Assembly (NCBI GenBank): GCA_963677625.2
Contig: CAXXSW010000007.1
Location: 496,001 to 560,000, forward strand
Direction of reading: 5' to 3'
DNA: 64,000 bases
From: UBA1351 sp963677625
GTDB taxonomy: Bacteria > Bacillota > Clostridia > Lachnospirales > Vallitaleaceae
The notes below the pieces were generated by a model. The model did no database searches and was not told where the DNA came from. It saw only the letters and a list, made by a program, of their open reading frames with translations. Shown in pieces: positions 1-8,503 of the stretch (the stretch's first letter is position 1; each line of letters starts with the position of its first letter). The translations under genes were made by a program, and so were the position numbers.

Positions 1-647
1 TCCAAGCTATAATCTCCATCATAAACATCCAAGTAAGCATAGGACATGCTGGAGTATTCCTTGTAACGGTTGGTAACCACTAACTGAAGGTTGATGTAAC
101 CTGCTTCATCGAGGGTAATTCCATCCTTATAAACCATACCATTAGTTCTTGGATTAGACCCATCAAAGGTATAAAGAAGGGTCGATCCACTTGGAACCTC
201 AAAGGTTAGCGTATCCCCAACATCATATGACCATTCAAGCTCATCAGTGTCAATTGCAGTTGGCACTAATTTTTCATACCAGTCACCTGGTTTTTCACCT
301 TCACGACGTATATCGCGCCCAAAATCTCCCACTGCATCAACAGCACTAACTAAATCAAAATCATCATTATCCAGATTATCATCAATCATATCCAGATAGT
401 CAGCCAACCAGGAGTTAGCTTCATCAATGAGCCCGTCTTCTATATAAGATTTTGCAACCAAGTCCCATGCTTCCAAGTTTAAAGGCTCTTTTTCCAATAC
501 TTTCTTAGCCTCATCAACTGCAGCAGCATAGTCACCCTGTCGCATCATACTCTTAACTGCCTCAATCCCTGTAGGTCCACCAAGCTGGCATCCAGCTAAA
601 ATTAGAACCAACATAAGTGCTGATATTTTTCTTAACATATTCTTCAT
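1..647 (-). CDS. TPR lipoprotein with chitobiase-like C-terminal module (3' part cut by window edge)
   Basis: The frame is open from an ATG at 647 to the window edge, so only the N-terminal ~215 residues are visible. The start is preceded by GGAGGAAGAG. A short lipoprotein signal ends in the lipobox LILAGC, so the mature protein should be anchored to the outer face of the membrane. Next comes a TPR-like helical pair (about residues 25-75; GDYAAAVDEAKKVLEKEP, then LEAWDLVAKSYIEDGLIDEA). An acidic linker leads to a segment with TFDGSNPRTNGMVYKDG, which resembles the Fn3-like chitobiase/beta-hexosaminidase C-terminal module. The function is unknown; the layout suggests a surface scaffold. The lipobox is clear and the module assignment is inferred. 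Confidence 0.75.
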   Translation of the reverse strand, partial: MKNMLRKISALMLVLILAGCQLGGPTGIEAVKSMMRQGDYAAAVDEAKKVLEKEPLNLEAWDLVAKSYIEDGLIDEANSWLADYLDMIDDNLDNDDFDLVSAVDAVGDFGRDIRREGEKPGDWYEKLVPTAIDTDELEWSYDVGDTLTFEVPSGSTLLYTFDGSNPRTNGMVYKDGITLDEAGYINLQLVVTNRYKEYSSMSYAYLDVYDGDYSL

Positions 648-782
648 CTCTTCCTCCACTTTCAAGGCTTATGTCATTCATTTATGCCTTGTATTATATT
701 ATTACTTTTATTGCCATAATATGACTTCTCTATTGTACCTTGTTAACGGTAAATATACAAGATTTGAACCACAATAATCTTC

Positions 783-829
783 CCATAAAAACCCCTATAC
801 TCAGTGTATCTCATATCGAGTATAGGGGT
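783..829 (-). terminator. Rho-independent terminator downstream of the CBS gene
   Basis: Perfect 12-bp inverted repeat (791-802 with 818-829, ACCCCTATACTC/GAGTATAGGGGT) around a 15-nt loop. On the minus strand it is followed by TTTTATGG. It lies about 100 bp downstream of the CBS-domain gene and upstream of the lipoprotein gene, so it should separate the two units. Confidence 0.65.
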
Positions 830-930
830 ATAAGTATACTTATAATGTATAAAGTAATAATCAATGACTAAGTATACAAGATATATTTGTGCTCAAGTAC
901 CCAAAGCACTAGTTAATCCTTATTACTTAA

Positions 931-1374
931 TCAAGCTCGCATTAAGCTATCCTGACCATTAAAAGGTGCAAGATGAGGTCCGGTAAATAAGTTATTTTCC
1001 ATAATATCACTTCTTCGAATCAATCCGATAAATATACCGCTGTCATCTACCACTGGAACAAAATTCTGGAATCTTGTCATATCCATAACCTTTTCAAGGC
1101 TAGCATTAATGGATACAGCTTCTATCGTTCTAGACCGTTTAAGGGAACCAATATGAACTTTCTCTGCATCCCGTAAATTAAGGTCCATATGATTCTTTAC
1201 ATACCAAAGAATGTCTCCTTCTGACAGAGTATAAACATATTTACCATTCTTATCTACAACAGGTACAGCTCCAAACTTGTGATATTCCATCTTTTCCATG
1301 GCCTGCCTAAGTGTCATAGTATTCTTTAATGTTACCGTTTCGCTTTTAGGTGTTAATAAAAACGCTATATTCAT
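931..1374 (-). CDS. CBS-domain pair protein
   Basis: A 147-residue cytoplasmic protein made almost entirely of two CBS motifs (about residues 8-62 and 75-130). The recognisable parts are TLRQAMEKMEYHKFGAVPVVD and SLEKVMDMTRFQNFVPVVDDSG. CBS pairs typically bind adenine nucleotides or c-di-AMP and control a partner protein. No catalytic or transport domain is attached, so this is a stand-alone sensor subunit whose partner is not visible. The start is supported by GGAGAG upstream. It lies 143 bp downstream of trpA on the same strand, but no evidence ties it to tryptophan synthesis. Confidence 0.8.
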   Translation of the reverse strand: MNIAFLLTPKSETVTLKNTMTLRQAMEKMEYHKFGAVPVVDKNGKYVYTLSEGDILWYVKNHMDLNLRDAEKVHIGSLKRSRTIEAVSINASLEKVMDMTRFQNFVPVVDDSGIFIGLIRRSDIMENNLFTGPHLAPFNGQDSLMRA

Positions 1375-1517
1375 TTTTACATCTCTCCATTCATCTGTTA
1401 TTATATCAACTGTTCTATACTGTCAAGTTTTAGTAATTTCTAGCACCATTTAAGTCTAACAGATAAATATGAAGTTTGTATGTTGAAATATTTAAAATTT
1501 ATTAAAAACCAGCTGCT

Positions 1518-2303
1518 TTATGCTTCTAAACCACTAACAAGTTCTTCAATATACCCTTTAAGCACTTGATCATTACCACCGCTAGCATGAATGTTCTTAA
1601 CTATAGCCGTCCCTACAATAACCGCATCAGCCAAACCACTCATCCGTTTTACATCTTCCTTGCTAGAAATACCAAAGCCAACTGCTACAGGAATTTTGGC
1701 ATAGGTTTTCACCTCAGCCAGATAATCCTCTAAGTCCTTATGAAATTCTGACTCTCGACCTGTTACACCCATGGATGAGACAGTATAGACAAAACCGCTT
1801 CCATGAACTAGGGTATAAGCCATTCGGTCTTTAGATGTTGGTGTGGCAAAAGGAATAAGCGCTACTTTATCCTGGTCCATAAACTGGGTTAGTTCGTCTT
1901 GCTCTTCATAAGGGAGATCTGGAATAATTAAACCATCTATCCCCACCTCTTCACACTTTCTAACAAACTTTTCCACACCATAAACAGTTAAGGTGTTGAA
2001 ATAAACAAGAAAGGCAAGAGGCACCTGAAGGTCTGACCGAATCTCAGTCAGCACATCAAATATCTTGTAGATATTGGTTCCATTTTCAATAGACCGCTGA
2101 CCAGCAGCCTGAATGACTGGTCCATCTGCCAGTGGATCTGAAAAAGGGACACCGATTTCAATAACGTCGCAACCACCAGCAACCATTGCCTTTAATAAAG
2201 ATGGTAATTTACTGATATCAGGATCACCGGCTGTCAGATAGCCAATAAAACTTTTCTTACCATTTATTTTTTTGTCTTGTAAGACTTCTTCTATTCTATT
2301 CAT
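1518..2303 (-). CDS. trpA: Tryptophan synthase alpha chain
   Basis: Cleaves indole-3-glycerol phosphate to indole and glyceraldehyde-3-phosphate; indole is channelled to TrpB in the alpha2-beta2 complex. The 261-residue protein is the normal family length. It shows FIGYLTAGDPD near residue 20, the catalytic Glu in VIEIGVPFSDPLADGPVIQ, the second catalytic Asp region in GLIIPDLPYEE, and the phosphate-binding VGFGIS. It is the last gene of the trp operon, 11 bp after trpB. A GAGG-type ribosome binding site precedes the ATG. Confidence 0.97.
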   Translation of the reverse strand: MNRIEEVLQDKKINGKKSFIGYLTAGDPDISKLPSLLKAMVAGGCDVIEIGVPFSDPLADGPVIQAAGQRSIENGTNIYKIFDVLTEIRSDLQVPLAFLVYFNTLTVYGVEKFVRKCEEVGIDGLIIPDLPYEEQDELTQFMDQDKVALIPFATPTSKDRMAYTLVHGSGFVYTVSSMGVTGRESEFHKDLEDYLAEVKTYAKIPVAVGFGISSKEDVKRMSGLADAVIVGTAIVKNIHASGGNDQVLKGYIEELVSGLEA

Positions 2304-2314
2304 CAGACAACCTC

Positions 2315-3520
2315 CTATTTATTTAGACTTTCCAAATTGGTTTTTCCCTGTTCGTAGTATGCCATGACTGTATGGGTATCCTTATCACCACGGCCGGAGA
2401 TATTGATAACAATAATATCTTCTTTAGATGTGGTCTCAATTTCCTTAACAGCAAGAGCAACCGCATGGGCACTTTCAAGAGCAGGTATGATGCCTTCAAC
2501 TTGAGACAACAGTTCAAAGGAATCAAGGGCTTCCTTATCCGTTATTACTTCATATCTAGCCCGATTAGTGTCATTAAGATGGGCATGTTCCGGCCCAATA
2601 CCGGGATAATCTAGGCCTGCACTAATAGAGTGAGCAGGTATAATATTCCCATCTCCATCAGCAAGAAGGGCAGTTTTCATACCTTGAAAAACCCCAATAT
2701 GAGCTTTTACTTCATCTGAAAGAACCACTGCGTGCTTACCTGTAGCAACACCCAAACCACCAGCTTCGGCTGCAATCAATTCAACACCCTTATCATCGAT
2801 AAATGGATGAAAAATGCCTATGGCATTCGAGCCACCACCTACACAGGCATATATTCTATTTGGCAGACGACCTTCCTGTTCAAGTATTTGTTCCTTAGTT
2901 TCATCTCCAATAATTCTTTGGAAATCCCTTACCATGGTTGGATATGGATGAGGACCAACTACAGAACCAATAATATAAAAGGTATCCTCTGCGCACCTGA
3001 CCCATTCACGAATAGCCTCATTGGTTGCGTCTTTAAGAGTCGAAGTTCCTGACGTCACTTCAACAACTTCCGCTCCAAGTAACTTCATACGAAAAACATT
3101 AAGGGACTGCCTTTCGATGTCTTCTTTCCCCATAAAAACCCTACATTCCATACCAAAAAGGGCTGCACCTGTGGCAGTAGCTACGCCATGCTGTCCAGCT
3201 CCTGTTTCTGCAATGACCTTTGTCTTTCCCATCCGCTTAGCTAAAAGAATCTGTCCCAAGACGTTATTAATCTTATGGGCACCAGTATGATTTAGGTCTT
3301 CTCTCTTTAGATAGATTTTGGCCTTACCATATTTTTCTGTCAAACGGCTTGCAAAATATAGGGGTGAGGGTCTTCCTACATATTGCTTAAGATAATACCT
3401 GTATTCCTCAAGAAAACTTTCATCTTCCATTGCTTCTTTAAAGGCTTTTTCCATTGCTTTTAAAGGATTCATTAATGATTCCGGTACATACTGACCACCA
3501 AATTTTCCAAATCTTGTCAT
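2315..3520 (-). CDS. trpB: Tryptophan synthase beta chain
   Basis: PLP enzyme that condenses indole with L-serine to give tryptophan. At 401 residues it is full length for the TrpB1 (TrpA-dependent) class. It carries GRPSPLYFASRLTE, the PLP lysine in HTGAHKINN (near residue 88), the glutamate-containing AETGAGQHGVA loop and the phosphate-binding GGGSNAIG. Its ATG overlaps the trpF stop by 4 bp (ATGA), indicating translational coupling. The partner TrpA follows directly. Confidence 0.97.
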   Translation of the reverse strand: MTRFGKFGGQYVPESLMNPLKAMEKAFKEAMEDESFLEEYRYYLKQYVGRPSPLYFASRLTEKYGKAKIYLKREDLNHTGAHKINNVLGQILLAKRMGKTKVIAETGAGQHGVATATGAALFGMECRVFMGKEDIERQSLNVFRMKLLGAEVVEVTSGTSTLKDATNEAIREWVRCAEDTFYIIGSVVGPHPYPTMVRDFQRIIGDETKEQILEQEGRLPNRIYACVGGGSNAIGIFHPFIDDKGVELIAAEAGGLGVATGKHAVVLSDEVKAHIGVFQGMKTALLADGDGNIIPAHSISAGLDYPGIGPEHAHLNDTNRARYEVITDKEALDSFELLSQVEGIIPALESAHAVALAVKEIETTSKEDIIVINISGRGDKDTHTVMAYYEQGKTNLESLNK

Positions 3521-4131
3521 ACTTTCAACTCCTTAAAAAAGGCTTCAACTTTTGCCTTTGTCTTAAATCCATCTTCTTCCAATCCTGAATTAACATCCAG
3601 AATATCTGGTTTCACAATATCTATGGCTTCTTTTGCATTTCCGACATGAATACCACCTGCAAGAATAACCTGGTACTTACCTTCCGGCTCTAGGGAATCT
3701 AAAAGTTGCCAATCAAAAGTTTTCCCTGTACCACCTTTTAACTTCTCATGATAGGTTTCAAAAAGAATTCCATCAGCGATTGGCCCATATAACTTAACAT
3801 TATTAAGACTGGACTCATCCTTTACCTGAAGAGTTTTCCACACAGGAACCGATATCTGGTGGATGTAGTCCACAGATTCATTTCCATGAAGCTGAACAAT
3901 GTCCAAATCGCAATATTCAATAATCTGTAACACCTTACCAAGTTCTTCGTTGACGAAGACACCAACCTTCTTAATATCATTGCGAAGATTGGCAGCCAAT
4001 GCCCTACAATCATCAGGACTTACCCTTCTTTTCGATTTGGCAAAAATAAACCCTGCATAGGAAATAGGATACTCATTAATGATACTGACTTCATCGGCTC
4101 GCTTAATGCCGCAAATTTTAATCCTTGTCAT
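3517..4131 (-). CDS. trpF: Phosphoribosylanthranilate isomerase
   Basis: Performs the Amadori rearrangement of N-(5'-phosphoribosyl)anthranilate to CdRP. The (beta/alpha)8 protein has the N-terminal catalytic Cys in IKICGIKRADE, the motif YAGFIFAKSKRRVSP and a C-terminal phosphate-binding segment LAGGIHVGN...DVNSGLE. The ATG at 4131 is chosen because AGGTGG lies just upstream; an in-frame GTG at 4140 sits inside that site. It starts 10 bp after trpC and overlaps trpB by 4 bp. It is a separate gene, not fused to trpC as in enterobacteria. Confidence 0.95.
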   Translation of the reverse strand: MTRIKICGIKRADEVSIINEYPISYAGFIFAKSKRRVSPDDCRALAANLRNDIKKVGVFVNEELGKVLQIIEYCDLDIVQLHGNESVDYIHQISVPVWKTLQVKDESSLNNVKLYGPIADGILFETYHEKLKGGTGKTFDWQLLDSLEPEGKYQVILAGGIHVGNAKEAIDIVKPDILDVNSGLEEDGFKTKAKVEAFFKELKV

Positions 4132-4141
4132 TGGTTCCACC

Positions 4142-4942
4142 TCATGCCTTTGTCATATCTTTTCTAATCCTATATGCTTCTTTCAGAGACCGTGAGGTTT
4201 CCCTTATATTATCACTTTTCATAAAGTTCTCTCCGACTAAAATAGCATTCATTCTTGTATAGGATAGGACTTCCACATCCTTAGGCGACAAAATACCGCT
4301 TTCACTGACCATAACACAATCCTTGGGAAGGTATTTTGCCAATTCTAGACTAACATCAATAGAAGTCTTGAAGGTTTTTAAATCTCTATTGTTGACTCCG
4401 AAAATCTTAGCTCCTGCCCTAACTGCACTTTCAATTTCTTCCTTGGTATGTGTTTCCACCAATGCGTCCATACCAAGTTCTTCGGCCAAATTCAGAAAGT
4501 CTCTAAGTTTAGCATCTGATAGGATATTAACGATTAAAAGGATAGCAGAAGCGCCTAAGGCTTTAGCATTATAAATCTGTATAGGGTCGATAATGAAATC
4601 TTTACAAAGGGTAGGAAGCATTACTTCCCTGCTTACCTCTTCCAGATACTTATCTGACCCAAGAAAATAATCCTCCTCCGTCAAAACAGAGATAGCTTCT
4701 ACACAAGATTCATATTCCCTTGCCAATGCCAAGGGTACAAAATTTTCTTTAATTAGTCCCTTAGAAGGTGAAGCCTTCTTTATTTCACCTATAATTGACA
4801 GTCCATCACTCATTAATGCTTCATAGAAACTAGGACGCTTTTTTAATGTTTTTATCTTTTCTTTTAGCTGGTCTAGATCTAGATTTCGCTCTTCAAGACG
4901 AATTCGTTTTCTCGATACAATTTCACTTAAATATATAGGCAT
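4142..4942 (-). CDS. trpC: Indole-3-glycerol phosphate synthase
   Basis: Closes the indole ring from CdRP. The 266-residue TIM barrel shows the N-terminal family extension (IVSRKRIRLEER), the catalytic Glu/Lys region IGEIKKASPSKG, CKDFIIDPIQIYNA, the catalytic GVNNRDLKTF and VSESGI. Length and motifs are standard. It sits 15 bp downstream of trpD with a GAGG-type ribosome binding site, and 10 bp before the trpF start. Confidence 0.97.
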   Translation of the reverse strand: MPIYLSEIVSRKRIRLEERNLDLDQLKEKIKTLKKRPSFYEALMSDGLSIIGEIKKASPSKGLIKENFVPLALAREYESCVEAISVLTEEDYFLGSDKYLEEVSREVMLPTLCKDFIIDPIQIYNAKALGASAILLIVNILSDAKLRDFLNLAEELGMDALVETHTKEEIESAVRAGAKIFGVNNRDLKTFKTSIDVSLELAKYLPKDCVMVSESGILSPKDVEVLSYTRMNAILVGENFMKSDNIRETSRSLKEAYRIRKDMTKA

Positions 4943-4957
4943 TTCTTCACCTCGTTT

Positions 4958-5968
4958 TCAAAAACTATTAGTCTTATGGATAAACTCCTGTAATTTCTTT
5001 CTAGCATGACCACTATCAATCAGTTTACTAGCCATCTGGACACCAAACTCAATAGAAGCAGCCTTACCGCAGATGTAGAAAGCGGCTCCTGCATTTAAAA
5101 GAAGAACATCACGCATAGGACCAGTCTTACCATCAAAAAGCTCTCTCAGTATCTTGGCATTTGTAGCCCTGTCACCACCTTTGATTTCAGATAGGGAAGC
5201 TGACTTTAATCCAAAATCTTCTGGCTTAATACTATAGTAACTTAGGTCTCCCTCTTTAAGTTCACAAACTTTAGTTTCACCGGAGATAGTGATTTCATCT
5301 AATCCATCTGTTCCATGAACAACCATAGCTCTTTTTACACCAAGTTCTTTAAGGGCATTTCCATATACAGCAAGAAGACTTTCATCAAAAACACCAACCA
5401 GATGATAGCTTGCATTCGCTGGATTAGACAGAGGACCTAATATATTGAAGATTGTCCTCATACCCAGAGCCTTTCGAACAGGCCCCACATGACGCATGGC
5501 GGAATGGAAAGTTGGGGCAAAAAGAAAGCCGATACCGATATCATCAACACAGGTTTTAACCTGTTCTGGTTCCAAATTAATATTAACACCCGCCTCTTCA
5601 AGCACGTCTGCACAGCCACACTTACTAGACACTGAACGGTTACCATGCTTAACCACGGATATACCACCGGCAGCAGCAATAACTGCAACAGCCGTTGATA
5701 TATTAAAAGTTCCTGATTGGTCACCACCCGTTCCACATGTATCTAGCGTTACAGGGTTATCTATAGTTATAGTAGAAGCTTTTTCTCTCATCACTTTAGC
5801 TCCTGCAACAATTTCTGAATTCGATTCACCCTTCATCTTGAGGGCTGTCAAAAAACTGGAAGCAATAATAGGATCCACTTGACCATTCATCAAAGACATC
5901 ATAGCACTGGTCATTTCTTCTTCACTTAAATCCTTGCCTGCAATTATAGTTTCAATATAGGTTTTCAT
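4958..5968 (-). CDS. trpD: Anthranilate phosphoribosyltransferase
   Basis: Transfers phosphoribose from PRPP to anthranilate. The 336-residue protein has the PRPP-binding glycine loop CGTGGDQSGTFNIST, KHGNRSVSSKCGCADVLE, and the metal-binding D/E pair in GTDGLDEI. It is not fused to TrpG. The 105-bp gap from trpG is the largest in the operon; it is AT-rich and I see no terminator or clear promoter there. Confidence 0.97.
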   Translation of the reverse strand: MKTYIETIIAGKDLSEEEMTSAMMSLMNGQVDPIIASSFLTALKMKGESNSEIVAGAKVMREKASTITIDNPVTLDTCGTGGDQSGTFNISTAVAVIAAAGGISVVKHGNRSVSSKCGCADVLEEAGVNINLEPEQVKTCVDDIGIGFLFAPTFHSAMRHVGPVRKALGMRTIFNILGPLSNPANASYHLVGVFDESLLAVYGNALKELGVKRAMVVHGTDGLDEITISGETKVCELKEGDLSYYSIKPEDFGLKSASLSEIKGGDRATNAKILRELFDGKTGPMRDVLLLNAGAAFYICGKAASIEFGVQMASKLIDSGHARKKLQEFIHKTNSF

Positions 5969-6073
5969 AGTCCCTTCCTTTCTATTCTAAGGTCTAGCTA
6001 TTTATATTTTCCATTCATTCCACTATGCGAATATCTTTAATGGTTTGAGTAAATGTTCAACTTAGCTATATTT

Positions 6074-6637
6074 TTACTTGATGCTTAAAAAGTTTTCTAT
6101 CAAGGTCATACCATTTTCAGTTAAAATAGATTCAGGATGAAACTGAAGTCCATATACCGGATAGGACTTGTGTTTCATAGCCATAACTTCACCTTCATAT
6201 TCACTGAGAATATCCAGGTTTTCAGGTAAGCTTTCTTTTTCGACAACCAAAGAATGGTATCTGGCCACCTGAATTGGTCCCTCAATTCCTCTAAAAATTG
6301 GATCATCGTTAACTTCAATCACACTGGACTTTCCGTGATATAAAGATTTAGCGTGTTTAACTACACCTCCAAAAGCATCTCCAATGGACTGATGACCTAA
6401 ACAAATACCTAAAATTGGTTTCTTCTTATAAAAATATTTGATAAGGTCAATACAGATACCAGCCTCTTTAGGTGTTTTAGGTCCTGGTGATAAGACTATA
6501 TGATGGGGATTCATAGCCTCAATCTCTTCAATGGTAATCTTATCATTTCGAACCACTCTAATATCTTTTTCAAAGCGACCAATATATTGGTAAAGGTTAT
6601 ATGTAAATGAATCATAATTATCTATTAATAATAACAT
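6074..6637 (-). CDS. trpG: Anthranilate synthase glutamine amidotransferase subunit
   Basis: Supplies ammonia from glutamine to TrpE. The 187-residue class I amidotransferase has the oxyanion segment LSPGPKTPKEAG, the nucleophile Cys in GICLGHQSIG and the His-Glu pair in GLQFHPES. In Bacillus the equivalent subunit (PabA) is shared with folate synthesis. Here the trpE-adjacent gene suggests a dedicated subunit, although dual use cannot be excluded. It lies 9 bp after trpE. Confidence 0.95.
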   Translation of the reverse strand: MLLLIDNYDSFTYNLYQYIGRFEKDIRVVRNDKITIEEIEAMNPHHIVLSPGPKTPKEAGICIDLIKYFYKKKPILGICLGHQSIGDAFGGVVKHAKSLYHGKSSVIEVNDDPIFRGIEGPIQVARYHSLVVEKESLPENLDILSEYEGEVMAMKHKSYPVYGLQFHPESILTENGMTLIENFLSIK

Positions 6638-6646
6638 AGCGTTCTC

Positions 6647-8032
6647 CTAATTCGTTATGGCAGTAACCAAGGCTTTGGCTTTGTTTATGGTTTCTTCGTA
6701 TTCTTTCTCAGGGTCTGAATCAGCGACAATGCCTGCTCCTGCCTGAATATTAATTATGTCATCCTTAATAACCATTGTACGTATTGCAATACACATGTCC
6801 ATGTTTCCATTGAAGCCAAAATAACCGATAGCTCCACCGTAAATACCACGTCTTCTATTTTCCAGTTCATCAATAATCTCCATAGCCCGAATCTTAGGCG
6901 CTCCGGAAAGAGTCCCTGCTGGTAAGAAACTCATGAGAACGTCAAACATAGAGAGTCCCTTTCTTCTTATACCTGACACAAGAGAAACCAAGTGCATGAC
7001 ATGAGAGTATTTATGTACTTCCATTAACTGGTCGACATGGACTGAATCAATTTCTGATACCTTACCCATGTCATTTCTACCAAGGTCAACTAACATCATG
7101 TGTTCAGCCCGTTCTTTTTCATCAGCCAAAAGATCTGCTGCTAACGCTTCATTCTCTTCTTCTGTTTGTCCAATCCGTCTAGTTCCAGCAATTGGACAAG
7201 TCCTTATAACATCGTCTTTCATTTCAACCAACATCTCAGGAGAAGATCCAACAATATAATAGTCATCCATGTTAAAAAAGTACATATAGGGTGATGGATT
7301 AACCTGACGAAGCTTACGATAAAGATCAAAAGCACTAAGACCTTCTTCATAACCGGAAAGTCTTTGGGAAAGAACAACTTGGAAAATATCACCATCTACA
7401 ATATATTCTTTAGCCTTTACGACAGCGGCCATGTATTCCTCTTTAGTCATATTAGATTCAAAATTCATATTCAAAGGTTGGGAGGAACGAAGAATTTCCA
7501 AAGGACCGGAAATAGCTTCTTCCATATCCTTAAATCGCTTATTGGCTTCTAGCTTTCCTTCTTCATCATCAGTAGCTAAGACCACCAAGTGGATTTGGTG
7601 AAAATGGTGGTCATAAACCATCAACTCCCTAACAAAAAGGAGTTGGGAATCCGGTGTCTTAATGGTATCATCATTGTCATCGGGAAGTATCTCATAATTA
7701 CGAATCATATCATAAGACACGGTACCCACTGCACCGCCTATAAAAGGTAGATCCGTCGTATTAGTCACCTCAATACCACCCATAAGTTCCTCAACAATAG
7801 CTAACGGATTTCCATTAAAAGTCTCCTTAGCCTGGCCCATATAAGTGGCAACTTCATCCTTATATGCCTTAACAACCATATAAGGGTTGGCTGCCATAAA
7901 AGAATAACGGCCTCTTGGAAGTTCCTTACTTTCCAGTAAAAAACCCTGTTGATCTCTTACATATTTAGAATAAAGGGAAATCGGTGTTTCTGTATCTCCT
8001 GAAAGTTTACGTTCATAAGTTATTAGTTTCAT
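6647..8032 (-). CDS. trpE: Anthranilate synthase component I
   Basis: Converts chorismate to anthranilate with ammonia from TrpG. The 461-residue protein has the N-terminal LLES element (near residue 33) used in tryptophan feedback binding, and the chorismate-binding core with DGDIFQVVLSQR, RTCPIAGTRRIG, HLVSLVSG, GTLSGAPKIRAMEII and RRGIYGGAIGY. Retention of LLES suggests feedback inhibition by tryptophan in addition to leader control. It is the first structural gene of the operon. GGAGAT lies just before the ATG, and the T-box leader is upstream. Confidence 0.97.
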   Translation of the reverse strand: MKLITYERKLSGDTETPISLYSKYVRDQQGFLLESKELPRGRYSFMAANPYMVVKAYKDEVATYMGQAKETFNGNPLAIVEELMGGIEVTNTTDLPFIGGAVGTVSYDMIRNYEILPDDNDDTIKTPDSQLLFVRELMVYDHHFHQIHLVVLATDDEEGKLEANKRFKDMEEAISGPLEILRSSQPLNMNFESNMTKEEYMAAVVKAKEYIVDGDIFQVVLSQRLSGYEEGLSAFDLYRKLRQVNPSPYMYFFNMDDYYIVGSSPEMLVEMKDDVIRTCPIAGTRRIGQTEEENEALAADLLADEKERAEHMMLVDLGRNDMGKVSEIDSVHVDQLMEVHKYSHVMHLVSLVSGIRRKGLSMFDVLMSFLPAGTLSGAPKIRAMEIIDELENRRRGIYGGAIGYFGFNGNMDMCIAIRTMVIKDDIINIQAGAGIVADSDPEKEYEETINKAKALVTAITN

Positions 8033-8132
8033 CTAAATCTCCTTCAATTTCATATGGAATCCTTGTTAGGGTTATTGAATCTGAGTTATGAGTTGGATGT
8101 CTTCTTCACATAATTCACTTCCTGCTTCGCAG

Positions 8133-8168
8133 TCAGCCGCGTTGGTCGTCGAATGACCATGCCAGCAT
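8133..8168 (-). CDS. Putative trp leader mini-ORF, copy 3 (trpE-proximal)
   Basis: Encodes MLAWSFDDQRG (ATG at 8168, TGA at 8133-8135) in the repeat nearest trpE, about 100 nt before the trpE ATG. It has the same ribosome binding site and hairpin as the other two copies. No attenuator-type terminator with a T-run is visible between it and trpE, which argues against classical attenuation acting at this copy. Confidence 0.4.
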   Translation of the reverse strand: MLAWSFDDQRG

Positions 8169-8206
8169 GGTCGCTCTCCTCCCTTATAACACTTCCTGCT
8201 TCGCAG

Positions 8207-8242
8207 TCAGCCGCGTTGGTCGTCGAATGTCCATGCCAGCAT
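8207..8242 (-). CDS. Putative trp leader mini-ORF, copy 2
   Basis: Encodes MLAWTFDDQRG (ATG at 8242, TGA at 8207-8209) in the middle 74-bp repeat, with the same upstream GGAGGAG. It differs from the other copies by a TCA to ACA (Ser to Thr) change that also mismatches one pair of the start-codon hairpin. The reading frame survives while the stem is weakened. Translation is unproven. Confidence 0.4.
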   Translation of the reverse strand: MLAWTFDDQRG

Positions 8243-8280
8243 GGTCGCTCTCCTCCCTTATAACACTTCCTGCTTCGCAG

Positions 8281-8316
8281 TCAGTCGCGTTGGTCGTCGA
8301 ATGACCATGCTAGCAT
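8281..8316 (-). CDS. Putative trp leader mini-ORF, copy 1 (promoter-proximal)
   Basis: ATG at 8316 to TGA at 8281 encodes MLAWSFDDQRD. AAGGGAGGAG precedes it at normal spacing, directly after the T-run of the second T-box-like terminator. It contains one Trp codon. The start codon and the Trp codon both lie in the short hairpin GACCATG/CATGGTC. A Trp-containing peptide ahead of trpE recalls leader-peptide attenuation, but that is inference. It may be a chance frame in a structured repeat. Confidence 0.4.
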   Translation of the reverse strand: MLAWSFDDQRD

Positions 8317-8340
8317 GGTCGCTCTCCTCCCTTATACGCG

Positions 8341-8503
8341 AAAAAAGACGTATTCATCCCTTATTGGGACGAATCGTCTTCGCTATGCCACCCAAAGAGA
8401 GAGGTCTTATTTCAAGAGTCAGTATACTGCCAATCTATATTTCTAGCCATATGATATGGATTGAAAATGATTTTCTAGCTTGAGTATCACTGAAAAAATG
8501 AAA
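8341..8503 (-). promoter_or_regulatory. Second T-box-like terminator/antiterminator module of the trp leader
   Basis: On the minus strand GGGTGGCATAGCG (8381-8393) matches the T-box core that pairs with the uncharged tRNA acceptor end. It is followed by a strong terminator: 8366-8380 pairs with 8345-8360 (15 bp with one bulge, 5-nt loop), then TTTTTT at 8341-8346. The preceding ~100 nt fold into nested hairpins (CAGTGATACT with AGTATACTG; CCATAT-C-ATATGG). I cannot find the normal stem I features or a GAA-codon specifier loop. It is therefore either divergent or truncated. Confidence 0.7.

Larger units (their letters stand above)
8116..8336 (-). repeat. Three tandem 74-bp repeats in the trp leader
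   Basis: Copies at 8116-8189, 8190-8263 and 8264-8336 have an exact 74-bp period and are almost identical. By my count the unit is 42/74 G+C, well above its AT-rich surroundings. On the minus strand each unit holds AAGGGAGGAG, the hairpin GACCATG/CATGGTC, an 11-codon frame and a second small hairpin CTGC-GAA-GCAG. The few differences fall at TCA/ACA, CTG/CTA and GGC/GAC codons of the mini-ORF. The repeats sit between the second T-box-like terminator and trpE, so they are transcribed whenever the operon is. Confidence 0.9.

Noticed and set aside
1375..1517. CBS-domain gene as the eighth member of the trp operon
   Set aside because: Same strand but a 143-bp gap and its own good ribosome binding site; no family link to tryptophan, so membership cannot be claimed.
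8241..8483. An 80-residue plus-strand frame across the trp leader
   Set aside because: It runs antisense through the repeats and T-box terminator, has no ribosome binding site and resembles no protein; it is a by-product of the repeat sequence.
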